Origin: Roseinatronobacter thiooxidans | Lineage (GTDB): Bacteria; Pseudomonadota; Alphaproteobacteria; Rhodobacterales; Rhodobacteraceae | NCBI RefSeq assembly: GCF_001870675.1 | Contig: NZ_MEHT01000044.1 | Coordinates: 248,001-312,000, forward strand | DNA: 64,000 nucleotides | Direction of reading: 5' to 3' | In this document: piece after piece, positions 28,232-36,578 of the stretch | How the letters are laid out: each line of letters starts with the position of its first letter | Position numbering within the stretch: the stretch's first letter is position 1 | The notes under the pieces: generated by a model | What the model saw: the letters and a program-made list of their open reading frames with translations, nothing else | What the model was told of the DNA's origin: nothing | The model's database searches: none | Position numbers and translations under genes: made by a program

Positions 28232-29272
28232 TTACCCGTCGCAGATATTCAGCAGGCTGACCCATTGCCCGTCATTCAGCAATGCTGTTTGCGGCGGCTC
28301 TCCGGCCATAGGATCGCCTGCCCGCAGCGCGGGCGCGATCTGTTCCAGCGCAGGGTCCAGCATGAAAGGATTGTCAACCAGCGGGCGGGTCGAGAGTTCC
28401 GCGCGCTCGAACCGTTCAAGAACACTGGCCGCATCCGGCACGGCCAGCGGCGCGCGCAACAAAGCCTGCGCATAGCCTGATGTGGCAGATGCTGGCAAAT
28501 CCGCCGATGTCAGCAGCCGGAAGGTCGCCACCACCCCTGCATGGCGCAACAAGGGGTGCAACGGGTCGTCATCGGCGTTGCGCTGCGCGGCAAGCAGCAC
28601 GGCACCGGCCAAAGCCTCGGGGCTTTCGGCTTCGTCCAGCAAGCGCGCATCCAGAAGGAACAGCCGCCCCATGACATGCTGCACGCGCGGTTGGTCCACG
28701 GGCAGCCCCCGCATCACGACAATCTGCACCGGCGACTGGAACAGCCTGCGTTGCAGGCTGGCAATCGCGGGGTCACCATAGGGGCTTTGGCACACCCGCG
28801 CGCCTGACAACACAAGATCATGGCGCAGCCGGTCTGCCAACTCGACCCGTTTTGCCATCGGCACCACAGAGGCCGTGTGCGTGACAAGCGCGGGCGGCAC
28901 AATCAGCGCCGCCGCCAGCACCACTGCAAGGCTAAGCGCACCAAGCACGGGCTTGCGCAGGCGCGCAAACAGGCTGCGCGGCGGGCTGAGGGCGGCTTGC
29001 ACCACTTTCAGCGCGTCGATCAGCCAGTCATCATCCAGCTCCAGAACCTCGCCCCCGTCCCCCTCGGGGCTATAAAGTGCAGGGCGCTTGCCGGGGTTCA
29101 GCCGGACCACAGCAGGCAATGACCAATGACTTAACACAATCATGCTGCGGCTGTCAGAGATGACAAGTGTCGCTTCACCGAAACTGACCACGACTTCGCG
29201 CCTCTGGTCAGCACCAGAGGCGGCCCATAACCCCGGACCTTCGAGTCTGCGATATTGGTCGAGCGCGGTCAT
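28232..29272 (-). CDS. Hypothetical single-pass membrane protein
   Basis: A 346-residue protein I do not recognise. The N-terminal 95 residues read like a soluble beta-rich domain (REVVVSFGEATLVISDSRSMIVL). One strong helix at about 108-130 (VLGALSLAVVLAAALIVPPAL) would make it a bitopic membrane protein with a larger C-terminal domain. The latter has a Cys-containing DLVLSGARVCQSPYGD and several Leu/Arg-rich helices. A short gap of 63 bp follows toward the acyl-CoA synthetase. Probably a Rhodobacterales-restricted family. It converges with lnt. Confidence 0.6.
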   Translation of the reverse strand: MTALDQYRRLEGPGLWAASGADQRREVVVSFGEATLVISDSRSMIVLSHWSLPAVVRLNPGKRPALYSPEGDGGEVLELDDDWLIDALKVVQAALSPPRSLFARLRKPVLGALSLAVVLAAALIVPPALVTHTASVVPMAKRVELADRLRHDLVLSGARVCQSPYGDPAIASLQRRLFQSPVQIVVMRGLPVDQPRVQHVMGRLFLLDARLLDEAESPEALAGAVLLAAQRNADDDPLHPLLRHAGVVATFRLLTSADLPASATSGYAQALLRAPLAVPDAASVLERFERAELSTRPLVDNPFMLDPALEQIAPALRAGDPMAGEPPQTALLNDGQWVSLLNICDG

Positions 29273-29335
29273 CCCGCTTGCCTGCTCTTGTTGTTTCGCA
29301 TGAACTTACACCAAGGTGACTCGCTAGGCCAGTGT

Positions 29336-30961
29336 TCAGATATCACGCACCTGCCCGCGCAACTCGAATTTCTGGATTTTCCCGGTCGATGTCTTGGGCA
29401 AATCCATGAAAACCACGCGTTTGGGGGTCTTGAACCCTGCCAGCTTTGCGCGACAAAAGGCAATCAACTCTGCCTCTGTCACGTCAATCCCGTCTTTCAC
29501 TTCGACACAGGCACATGGCACCTCGCCCCATTTCTCGTCCGGTTTGGCCACCACAGCCGCCAGCCGCACAGCGGGGTGTTTCATCAACACGCCTTCCACC
29601 TCGACCGAGGAGACATTCTCGCCGCCAGAGATGATGATGTCCTTGGCGCGGTCGGCAATCTTGATATAGCCATCCGCGTGCTGGAACGCGATATCGCCGG
29701 AATGGAACCAGCCCCCGCGAAACGCGTCTCGCGTGGCTTCGGGGTTCTTGTAATAGCCCTTCATCACACCATTGCCGCGATGCATGATCTCGCCCAGCGC
29801 AGCACCGTCGCGTGGCACCTGTTGCATGGTTTCAGGGTCCATGACGGTGATCCCATCCATAAAGGGCATGGCAACACCTGTGCGGGCCTTCACCTCGGCG
29901 CGATCATCGCCGCGCAAGCCCTCGAACCCGTCATGCCACAGGCATTCGGTGGCGGGGCCATAAGTTTCGGTCAAACCGTAAACCTGTGTGACATTGAAGC
30001 CCAAGGGTTCTATCGCGGCCAGAGTGGCGGCGGGCGGGGGCGCGCCTGCGGTAAACACCTCGACCACATGATCGAAAGGCAACCGATCAGAGTCGGGCGC
30101 GTTGATGATCGTCTGCAACACGATGGGCGCGCCGCCAAAATGCGTGGCCCCTTCAAGGCTGATGGCCTTGTAGATGCCCTTTGCCGTGATGTCGCGCAGG
30201 CAGATAACGGTGCCACCCAGCGCGGGGATCATCCAAGGGTGGCACCATGCGTTGCAATGGAACATGGGCACAATGGTCAGATAACGCGGGAACAGAACCA
30301 TCCGCCACGATATCGGCTGCGACAGGGTAGAGAGATACGCACCGCGATGGTGATAGACCACACCCTTGGGCCGCCCCGTTGTGCCCGATGTGTAATTCAG
30401 CGCCAGACTTTCCCATTCATCCTGCGGCATCACCCATTCAAAATCCGGATCACCAGACGCAAGAAACGCCTCATATTCGGTATGATCGCCCGAAGGGGTG
30501 AACCCTGCCTCGTGATCCGCAACCTCGATCAGCAAGGGCGGGGTGGGCAGCGTGGCGCAGGCCGCGCGCGCAAGGTCCAGAAACTCGGCATCGGCCAGCA
30601 AGACCTTCGCCCCGCCATGGTCCAGAATATAGGCGACCGTGTCCACATCCAGCCGTGTGTTGATCGCATTCAGCACTGCCCCGCAGGCAGGCACGCCAAA
30701 ATGCGCCTCGGCATGGGGGGCGATATTGGGCAGCAGCGTGGCCACGACATTGCCGGGCTTCACACCTGCCCGTGCCAGCGCGCTGGCCAGCCGCGACACG
30801 CGGGCGGCATATTCGGCATAACTGCGCCGTGTGCCGCCATCGACAAGCGCCTCTCGCGCTGCAAACAGATCGGCGGCGCGGCGCAAATGTGACAGCGGAG
30901 TCAAAGCCACATGGTTTGCGGCGGTTTTCTCCAGTCCTGTTTCAGTCTCCAGCCACCCCAT
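29336..30961 (-). CDS. AMP-forming acyl-CoA synthetase
   Basis: Activates a carboxylic acid with ATP and CoA; the chain length or substrate is unknown (fatty acids, or methylmercaptopropionate as in DmdB-type ligases, are possible). The 541-residue protein has the ATP-binding YTSGTTGRPKGVVYHH, the QVYGLTETYGPA motif, GWFHSGDIA and the hinge/catalytic region DIIISGGENVSS through PKTSTGKIQKFELRG, which holds the catalytic Lys. It is separated from the downstream-strand fadB/fadA genes by a Hint gene on the other strand, so it has its own promoter. Confidence 0.9.
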   Translation of the reverse strand: MGWLETETGLEKTAANHVALTPLSHLRRAADLFAAREALVDGGTRRSYAEYAARVSRLASALARAGVKPGNVVATLLPNIAPHAEAHFGVPACGAVLNAINTRLDVDTVAYILDHGGAKVLLADAEFLDLARAACATLPTPPLLIEVADHEAGFTPSGDHTEYEAFLASGDPDFEWVMPQDEWESLALNYTSGTTGRPKGVVYHHRGAYLSTLSQPISWRMVLFPRYLTIVPMFHCNAWCHPWMIPALGGTVICLRDITAKGIYKAISLEGATHFGGAPIVLQTIINAPDSDRLPFDHVVEVFTAGAPPPAATLAAIEPLGFNVTQVYGLTETYGPATECLWHDGFEGLRGDDRAEVKARTGVAMPFMDGITVMDPETMQQVPRDGAALGEIMHRGNGVMKGYYKNPEATRDAFRGGWFHSGDIAFQHADGYIKIADRAKDIIISGGENVSSVEVEGVLMKHPAVRLAAVVAKPDEKWGEVPCACVEVKDGIDVTEAELIAFCRAKLAGFKTPKRVVFMDLPKTSTGKIQKFELRGQVRDI

Positions 30962-31261
30962 GCACGCCCCCCCAAGCTATTTGCGTTAACCAGCCCCATC
31001 ACGCGACGTATTGCGCAGACCACAGATCATGGCCCCGCCCATAAAATTGCATGTCACGCAAAAGTCCAGAAGTTTGCGTGTTTTGGCCCATTGTCGCCTG
31101 CATACCTTGCCCGACACCTGCAAAGACCAGCGCGCGGATGACATAATCTTACCTTATTGTGGACCCAATTTGGTCGCGTGTGGTGGGTTATATAAAAAGT
31201 AACCATTGTCATCTATTCATTGCACTGTGAATTCACCTTTGCCTGAAATGAAGGAAAGCGC
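30962..31261. other. AT-richer non-coding divergent promoter region
   Basis: A 300-bp gap between the divergent acyl-CoA synthetase and Hint-protein genes. No gene is seen in it. It is clearly less GC-rich than its surroundings and holds a TATATAA block (31190-31196) that could be part of a promoter for the Hint gene. I found no convincing paired -35 element or operator. Confidence 0.4.
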
Positions 31262-31924
31262 ATGTCCCTGTTGTCCTCCTCCATGGATATTTTGTCCGCG
31301 CGTTTGAATACATTTAGAAACGTTCCCACGCAGCAGGCGGGGCAGCCCAAACCTGCGCTGCCAACAAGCGGGTCCATCCTGCGCGAAGTGGGCTTGCTGT
31401 CTGGCACAATGGTCGCCACCGATACCGGCTGGTGCCCGATTGAACGCGTGCTCGCGCAAGATCGGGTGCTGACATTTGACAACGGCATCCAGCCTGTGGT
31501 GCAAAACCGCTCTCTGGTTATCCGGCGCACACAGATTCCTGCGCAAAAAGCGTTCCAAATGTTCATCCCGCGCGGGGTTCTGGGCAATCAGGCAGATATG
31601 AACATTCTGCCCATGCAAGAAGTTGTTTTTGAATCCGATCTGGCCGAAAAAATGTTTGGCAATGCGTTCGTTCTGACCCCCAGCATTTTGCTGGACGGGT
31701 ATAACGGCATCACAAAACACCCCATCCTGACAGATATTTCGCTGCATATGCTGACCTTCAAGGCCGAACAGATTGTGCAGGCAGACGGGGATGTTCTGTT
31801 GCTGGCCCAAAGCGAAGGGTGCTTTTCCCCTTTCGCGGAAACTGTTGTGTCGGACCAGAACCTGTATCCGCGCCTGACCCATGCACAATTGCTGAAACTG
31901 ATCGAGGCGGAAAAAAGCCGCTAA
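31262..31924 (+). CDS. Hint-domain-containing protein (no nucleophilic Cys)
   Basis: A 220-residue cytoplasmic protein of the Hint (hedgehog/intein) fold family common in Rhodobacterales. Residues about 44-75, GLLSGTMVATDTGWCPIERV, then RVLTFDNGIQPV, form the opening strands of a Hint domain. The position normally held by the splicing cysteine is Gly, so self-cleavage is unlikely. No secretion motif or repeat domain is attached. GAAGGAAA lies 6 nt before the ATG. A shorter, diverged relative is encoded at 46090-46596. Function unknown. Confidence 0.7.
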   Translation: MSLLSSSMDILSARLNTFRNVPTQQAGQPKPALPTSGSILREVGLLSGTMVATDTGWCPIERVLAQDRVLTFDNGIQPVVQNRSLVIRRTQIPAQKAFQMFIPRGVLGNQADMNILPMQEVVFESDLAEKMFGNAFVLTPSILLDGYNGITKHPILTDISLHMLTFKAEQIVQADGDVLLLAQSEGCFSPFAETVVSDQNLYPRLTHAQLLKLIEAEKSR

Positions 31925-31970
31925 GGCCGCCCGCGCGACGACAGTGCGCCGCGCGGAAAACCTGAGCGCT

Positions 31971-34166
31971 TTAAGCCGCTTCAGCGGCGTGTTTTGAATA
32001 AAAACCCCGCCCTGTATCCGCCATCTGCCGCAGCATGGCCGGTGTCGTGAATCGCGGGCCAAAGCGTGCCGCCAGATCGTCACTGACAGAGGCTGCGAAT
32101 TCAGCGCCCAGCATGTCCAGCCAGCTGAATGGCCCGCCCGACCACGGCGCAAAGCCCCAGCCCAGAATCGCGCCCACATCGCCTTCGCGGATATCGGTCA
32201 GAACACCCTGTTCCAGTGCGCGCACGGCTTCCAGCGCCTGTGCGAACATCAAACGATGCTGAACTGTCACCAGATCGGGCTGATCCTCTGCTTGGGGAAA
32301 CTGCGATGACAGCCCTTCCCATAGCCCCTGACGTTTGCCCTTGTCGTCATAGCTGTAAAACCCGGCCTTGGCCTTGCGCCCCAAGCGCCCCTGCCCGACC
32401 ATCCAGAACACCACCTCATCGACATCGCCATCGGGGTAATCGTCGCCCATCGCGGCGCGTGTCGCGCGCGCAATCTTGGCCCCCAGATCAAGCGAGGTTT
32501 CATCGACCAGTTGCAACGGCCCCAGCGGCATGCCCATCAGCCGCGCCGCATTCTCGACCAGCGCAGGCGCCACCCCTTCGCGCACCATCCGCATCCCCTC
32601 ATTCAGATACGGGATAATGCAGCGATTGGCATAGAAAAACCGCGCGTCATTCACCACAATCGGCGTCTTGCGAATCTGGCGGACGAAATCCAGCGCCTTG
32701 GCAACGGCCCGCGCGCCTGTCTTGCGCCCTTTGATGATCTCAACCAGCAGCATCTTGTCCACAGGGCTGAAGAAATGGATGCCAATATAGTTTTCAGGCC
32801 GGTTTGACGCCTTGGCCAGTTCGGTAATCGGCAGGGTTGATGTGTTGGTGGCAAAAATCGCCTCTGCGCCCAACACGGCCTCGGCCTGTGCGGTGACATC
32901 GGCTTTCACCTTGGGGTCTTCAAACACAGCCTCGACCACCAGATCACAGTCGCGCAACGCGGCGTAATCGGTTGTCGGCGTAATCCGCCCCAAGACTTCG
33001 GCTTTCTTTTCTTCGCTGAGTTTGCCCCGCTTCATGCCCTTGTCGAGAATCCCTTCGGCATGGGCCTTGCCCTTCTCGGCAGAGGCAAGTTCTGCATCTA
33101 TCAACACCACCTCAATGCCTGCATTGGCCGCGACATAGGCAATGCCCGCGCCCATCATGCCTGCGCCAAGCACGCCCAGCTTGCGCACTGTTTCATCTGC
33201 CACATCGGGACGGTTCGCGCCCTTTTCCAAGGCTTGCTTGTTAATGAACAGCGACCGGATCATGGCGCTGGATGTGGGGTTCATCAGCACATGCACAAAC
33301 CAGCGCGCCTCGATCCTCAGCGCGGTGTCAAACGGCACCAAGGCCCCTTCATAGACCGCCGACAAAAGCGCCTTGGCCGCCGGATAGGCCCCTTGCGTCT
33401 TGCCGTTCACCATGGCCGATGCGCCCACAAAGGTCATGAAGCCTGCAGGGTGATAGGGCGCGCCGCCGGGCATTTTATAGCCCTTCGCATCCCACGGTTT
33501 AACCAGATCGGCATCTGTTGCGCCCAGCACCCACGCTTTCGCACGGGCCAGCAGGTCGTCAGCTGCAACAACCTCGTCAATGATCCCGGCCGATTTGGCC
33601 TTTTTCGGGTCGGACAGTTTGCCCTCCAGCAAGAAGGGGGCCGCACCCATCGCGCCCAGCTTGCGCGCAAGCCGCGTGGTGCCGCCTGCACCGGGGAATA
33701 TGCCGACCAGAATCTCTGGCAGGCCAATCTTGGCCTTGGGGTTATCCGCCGCGATGATCCGGTGACAGGCCAACGGAATTTCCAGCCCGATCCCCAGCGC
33801 GGTGCCGGGCAGCGCTGCAACAATCGGCTTGCCCCCTTTCAGGGTCTTTGGGTCCATGCCCGCGCGTTCAATCTTGCGCAGGGTGTGGTGCATCGACATG
33901 ATCCCCTCGAACAGGCCCTTTTCCGGCTGGTCGCCCGCCATTTCCTTCATGCGGGCTATGACATTCAAATCCATGCCACCTGCGAAATCGGCCTTGCCAG
34001 AGGTGATGATAACCCCTTTGACAGCATCATCGCCCAGCGCCGTTTCAATATGGGCATCCAGTTCGCGCAGCCCCTCCATCGACAGCACATTCATCGATTT
34101 GTTCGGAATGTCCCAAGTGATCGTCGCCACACCGTCTGCGTCTGTGGAATAATGAAAATCGCTCAT
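31971..34166 (-). CDS. fadB: Bifunctional enoyl-CoA hydratase/3-hydroxyacyl-CoA dehydrogenase
   Basis: Fatty acid beta-oxidation multifunctional protein, 731 residues. The N-terminal crotonase domain (about 1-190) has GIGLEIPLACHRIIAADNP and LPEILVGIFPGAGGTTRL with the two acidic catalytic positions. The NAD-binding 3-hydroxyacyl-CoA dehydrogenase domain starts at about 325 with GVLGAGMMGAGIAYVAA, and its C-terminal domain shows NRPENYIGIHFFSPVDKM. The name could equally be FadJ; I use fadB for the role. It is 15 bp downstream of the thiolase gene. Confidence 0.93.
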   Translation of the reverse strand: MSDFHYSTDADGVATITWDIPNKSMNVLSMEGLRELDAHIETALGDDAVKGVIITSGKADFAGGMDLNVIARMKEMAGDQPEKGLFEGIMSMHHTLRKIERAGMDPKTLKGGKPIVAALPGTALGIGLEIPLACHRIIAADNPKAKIGLPEILVGIFPGAGGTTRLARKLGAMGAAPFLLEGKLSDPKKAKSAGIIDEVVAADDLLARAKAWVLGATDADLVKPWDAKGYKMPGGAPYHPAGFMTFVGASAMVNGKTQGAYPAAKALLSAVYEGALVPFDTALRIEARWFVHVLMNPTSSAMIRSLFINKQALEKGANRPDVADETVRKLGVLGAGMMGAGIAYVAANAGIEVVLIDAELASAEKGKAHAEGILDKGMKRGKLSEEKKAEVLGRITPTTDYAALRDCDLVVEAVFEDPKVKADVTAQAEAVLGAEAIFATNTSTLPITELAKASNRPENYIGIHFFSPVDKMLLVEIIKGRKTGARAVAKALDFVRQIRKTPIVVNDARFFYANRCIIPYLNEGMRMVREGVAPALVENAARLMGMPLGPLQLVDETSLDLGAKIARATRAAMGDDYPDGDVDEVVFWMVGQGRLGRKAKAGFYSYDDKGKRQGLWEGLSSQFPQAEDQPDLVTVQHRLMFAQALEAVRALEQGVLTDIREGDVGAILGWGFAPWSGGPFSWLDMLGAEFAASVSDDLAARFGPRFTTPAMLRQMADTGRGFYSKHAAEAA

Positions 34167-34181
34167 ATGTCCTGCTCCCTT

Positions 34182-35393
34182 TTACACGCGCTCGATGAGG
34201 GTTGCGGCCCCCATGCCGGATGCGACACACAGTGTCGCCAGCCCCGTGCCCTTGCCCGTGCGCTCCAACTCGTCCAGCAGCGTGCCGATGATCATGGCAC
34301 CTGTCGCACCCAGCGGATGGCCCATTGCAATGGCTCCACCATTCACATTCACGCGGTCATCGCTGACATTGAACGCCTGCATGAAGCGCAAGACAACTGC
34401 GGCAAAAGCCTCATTCACCTCGAACAGGTCAATGTCGGAAATCTGCATGCCTGCCTCGCGCAGGATCTTCTCTGTCACAGGCACAGGGCCGGTCAGCATG
34501 ATCGTGGGGTCGGTGCCGATCTTGGCGGTGGCACGAATGCGCGCCCTTGGTTTTAAACCATATTTTTCGCCAAACTCTTTACTGCCGATCAGCATGCCTG
34601 CTGCGCCATCAACAATGCCGGAAGAATTGCCCGCATGGTGGATATGTTCGATTTGTGCAAGATGCGGGTATTTCATCAGCGCGACTTTATCGAAGCCCGG
34701 CATCACCTCGCCCATATCCTTGAAGGCGGGTTTCAGCGCGCCAAGGCTTTGCATGTCAGTGCCGGGGCGCAGGTATTCGTCACGGTCCAGAATCGTCAAC
34801 CCGTTGATATCGGTGACCGGCACGACCGAGTTCACAAAGCGCCCCTCGTCCCAAGCACGCGCCGCGCGGCGCTGGCTTTCAACGGCCAGTGCATCGGCCA
34901 TCTCGCGGGTAAAGCCATATTCGGTTGCAATAATATCGGCGGCAATCCCTTGGGGCACAAAATGCCCTTCCATCGCAACGGATGGGTCAACCGCCACCGC
35001 CGCCCCGTCAGACCCCATGGCCACGCGGCTCATCATCTCGACCCCGCCTGCGACATAGGCCGCGCCAGAGCCGCCACGCACCTGATTGGCGGCGATATTC
35101 ACCGCCTCCATGCCCGAGGCGCAAAAGCGGTTGATCGCAAGACCGGGCACCTGTTCGTCAAAGTCAGAGGCCATAACCGCCGTGCGCGCAAGGCATCCGC
35201 CCTGCTCGCCCACTTGGGTGACATTGCCCCAGATCACATCCTCAATCGCGCGCGTGTCCAGATCGTTGCGTGCTTTCAGTGCGTTCAGCATCAGCGCGGA
35301 CAGGCGCACAGATGTCACTTCATGCAGGCTGCCATCGGCCCTGCCCTTGCCACGCGGTGTGCGAATGGCGTCGAATATATAAGCGTCTTGCAT
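34182..35393 (-). CDS. fadA: Acetyl-CoA C-acyltransferase (thiolase)
   Basis: Cleaves 3-ketoacyl-CoA with CoA in the last step of beta-oxidation. The 403-residue enzyme has the nucleophilic Cys in INRFCASGMEAVNIAA (about residue 90), the NVNGGAIAMGHPLGATGA active-site His loop, and the general-acid Cys in TLCVASGMGAA near the end. It lies directly upstream of fadB in the same direction (15 bp), so the two make a fadAB operon. A GST gene lies next upstream. Confidence 0.93.
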   Translation of the reverse strand: MQDAYIFDAIRTPRGKGRADGSLHEVTSVRLSALMLNALKARNDLDTRAIEDVIWGNVTQVGEQGGCLARTAVMASDFDEQVPGLAINRFCASGMEAVNIAANQVRGGSGAAYVAGGVEMMSRVAMGSDGAAVAVDPSVAMEGHFVPQGIAADIIATEYGFTREMADALAVESQRRAARAWDEGRFVNSVVPVTDINGLTILDRDEYLRPGTDMQSLGALKPAFKDMGEVMPGFDKVALMKYPHLAQIEHIHHAGNSSGIVDGAAGMLIGSKEFGEKYGLKPRARIRATAKIGTDPTIMLTGPVPVTEKILREAGMQISDIDLFEVNEAFAAVVLRFMQAFNVSDDRVNVNGGAIAMGHPLGATGAMIIGTLLDELERTGKGTGLATLCVASGMGAATLIERV

Positions 35394-35405
35394 TGCTGCT
35401 CCTCC

Positions 35406-36035
35406 TCAGGTGCGGTCCGCGGGCGAACCGGGCATCAGGTCATAGGGGTGTTTCCAGCCGGGCAGACCTTCGATACGGTCCAGCCAGCGGTCAATCGCAG
35501 GCCATTCAGCGCGGTTGAATCCAAACGGCTCGGGGTAAAACAGATAGCCGCAACAGGCGAAATCCGCGAGGCTGGGGGCGGCCCCAACAATCCAGTCGCG
35601 CGCGCCAAGGTGTTGGTCAAGCACCTTGTAACTCGCCCCAAGCCGCGCCTGCTGAAAAGCGATCACAGCATCGGGGCGTTTGTGTTCGGGCAGGAAGTTC
35701 ATCAGAAATCGGGTAGAGCCTGCAAGGGCCGACAACTTGTGATTGTCCCAAAACAGCCAGCGCAGAACCTCTTGGCGCTCTTGCGCCCTCTCGCCCAGAA
35801 ACCGGCCTGTCCGCTCGGCACAATGAAGCTGGATGACAGCGGATTGGGTCAGGACAAGCCCCTCATCTTCCAGCACAGGCACCTCTCCCATCGGGTTGAG
35901 GGCGCGGAACTCGGGGCTGCGGGTTGCGCCACCGAAGAAATCCACCCAGACCGGCTGCCATGCAACCCCTGCCAACTCCAATGTCAAAGCCGCCTTATAG
36001 GCGTTTCCGCTTTCTCCGAAACAGTGCAATTTCAT
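35406..36035 (-). CDS. Glutathione S-transferase family protein
   Basis: A 209-residue GST-fold protein. The thioredoxin-like N-terminal domain has LHCFGESGNAYKAALTLELAG, then NPMGEVPVLEDEGLVLTQSAVI with the cis-Pro. The C-terminal helical domain includes WIVGAAPSLADFACCGYLF. Substrate unknown. ATG 36035 has AAGGGA upstream; an ATG eight codons earlier is less likely. It is 12 bp before the thiolase gene, so it probably shares a transcript with fadA and fadB. Confidence 0.87.
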   Translation of the reverse strand: MKLHCFGESGNAYKAALTLELAGVAWQPVWVDFFGGATRSPEFRALNPMGEVPVLEDEGLVLTQSAVIQLHCAERTGRFLGERAQERQEVLRWLFWDNHKLSALAGSTRFLMNFLPEHKRPDAVIAFQQARLGASYKVLDQHLGARDWIVGAAPSLADFACCGYLFYPEPFGFNRAEWPAIDRWLDRIEGLPGWKHPYDLMPGSPADRT

Positions 36036-36069
36036 CGCGCATCCCTTCTGACGTGGCACCCGGCTTCAT

Positions 36070-36105
36070 GCGGGGGAATTGAGTATTTTCAGCAAGAAAA
36101 TGCCT
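36070..36105 (+). repeat. Rhodobacterales-type GAGTATTTT repeat (partial)
   Basis: Contains GAGTATTTTCAGCAAGAAAA, one base different from the core at 20685-20704 and at 43590-43609. The GGGGG tract just before it resembles the usual left half, but no complete hairpin is present. Lies in the gap upstream of the GST gene. Confidence 0.65.
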
Positions 36106-36262
36106 GCATCCTTCATTCTCTCTTACCCCCCGCGCGTTAAGGTTAATGCACGGTACAGGCTGGAGAGCCGATGACCGTGCAAGGAAATGCCCCGCCTGCC
36201 GACCGCCCGGAAACGATGATTTCCAAGAGGGGCCGCCGGTCAGGCGGGGTACGCGCATGGTT

Positions 36263-36298
36263 GCATTTTCTTGCCTCAAATACTCCCGCCGGAGGCGG
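36263..36298 (-). repeat. Rhodobacterales-type GAGTATTT repeat
   Basis: On the minus strand it reads CCTCCGGCGGGAGTATTTGA followed by GGCAAGAAAATG. The left half, CCTCCGGCGGGAG, can fold on itself. It lies just after the stop codon side of the small basic-protein gene and could serve as a transcription stop for it. Confidence 0.65.
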
Positions 36299-36304
36299 AT
36301 TTGG

Positions 36305-36517
36305 TTATTTCTTCCGGTCTTCAAGGTCCGAATTGAACAGCCGCAGGCGGTGGCCCAGATTGTCGGCATCGGTCACAGACTCGAAATTCTCGAACAGGAA
36401 AGAGAGCGCCTCGCCCTCATCCAGCCCGGCGTCTTGTGCGAAGCGGCGCAGGCGGCGGTAGCCATCTTCGGTCATGGCAAGAGCGACACGGCGTGTCAGT
36501 CTGAACCGCTTTGGCAT
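36305..36517 (-). CDS. Small basic hypothetical protein
   Basis: A 70-residue protein with a basic N-terminus (MPKRFRLTRRVALAMTEDGY), a run of arginines, then an acidic helix DAGLDEGEALSFLFENF, ending DLEDRKK. The pattern would suit a small DNA-binding (ribbon-helix-helix-like) or regulatory protein, but I cannot assign it. The start is fixed by GAGGAAACAGACC before ATG 36517. Encoded 61 bp downstream of the acyl-CoA dehydrogenase, same strand. Confidence 0.6.
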   Translation of the reverse strand: MPKRFRLTRRVALAMTEDGYRRLRRFAQDAGLDEGEALSFLFENFESVTDADNLGHRLRLFNSDLEDRKK

Positions 36518-36578
36518 GGTCTGTTTCCTCTGGCAGCTATCAAAGGGGGGGCGGCATGCGCCGCGCCCCAGTGTTGAC

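Noticed and set aside
29255-30892. A 545-codon frame antisense to the acyl-CoA synthetase
   Set aside because: Same reason: the minus strand carries all AMP-binding motifs, and the antisense protein has low-complexity His/Gly/Arg composition.
33060-36140. Long plus-strand frames opposite fadB, fadA and the GST
   Set aside because: Sense-strand fadB/fadA motifs are intact; these are shadow frames.
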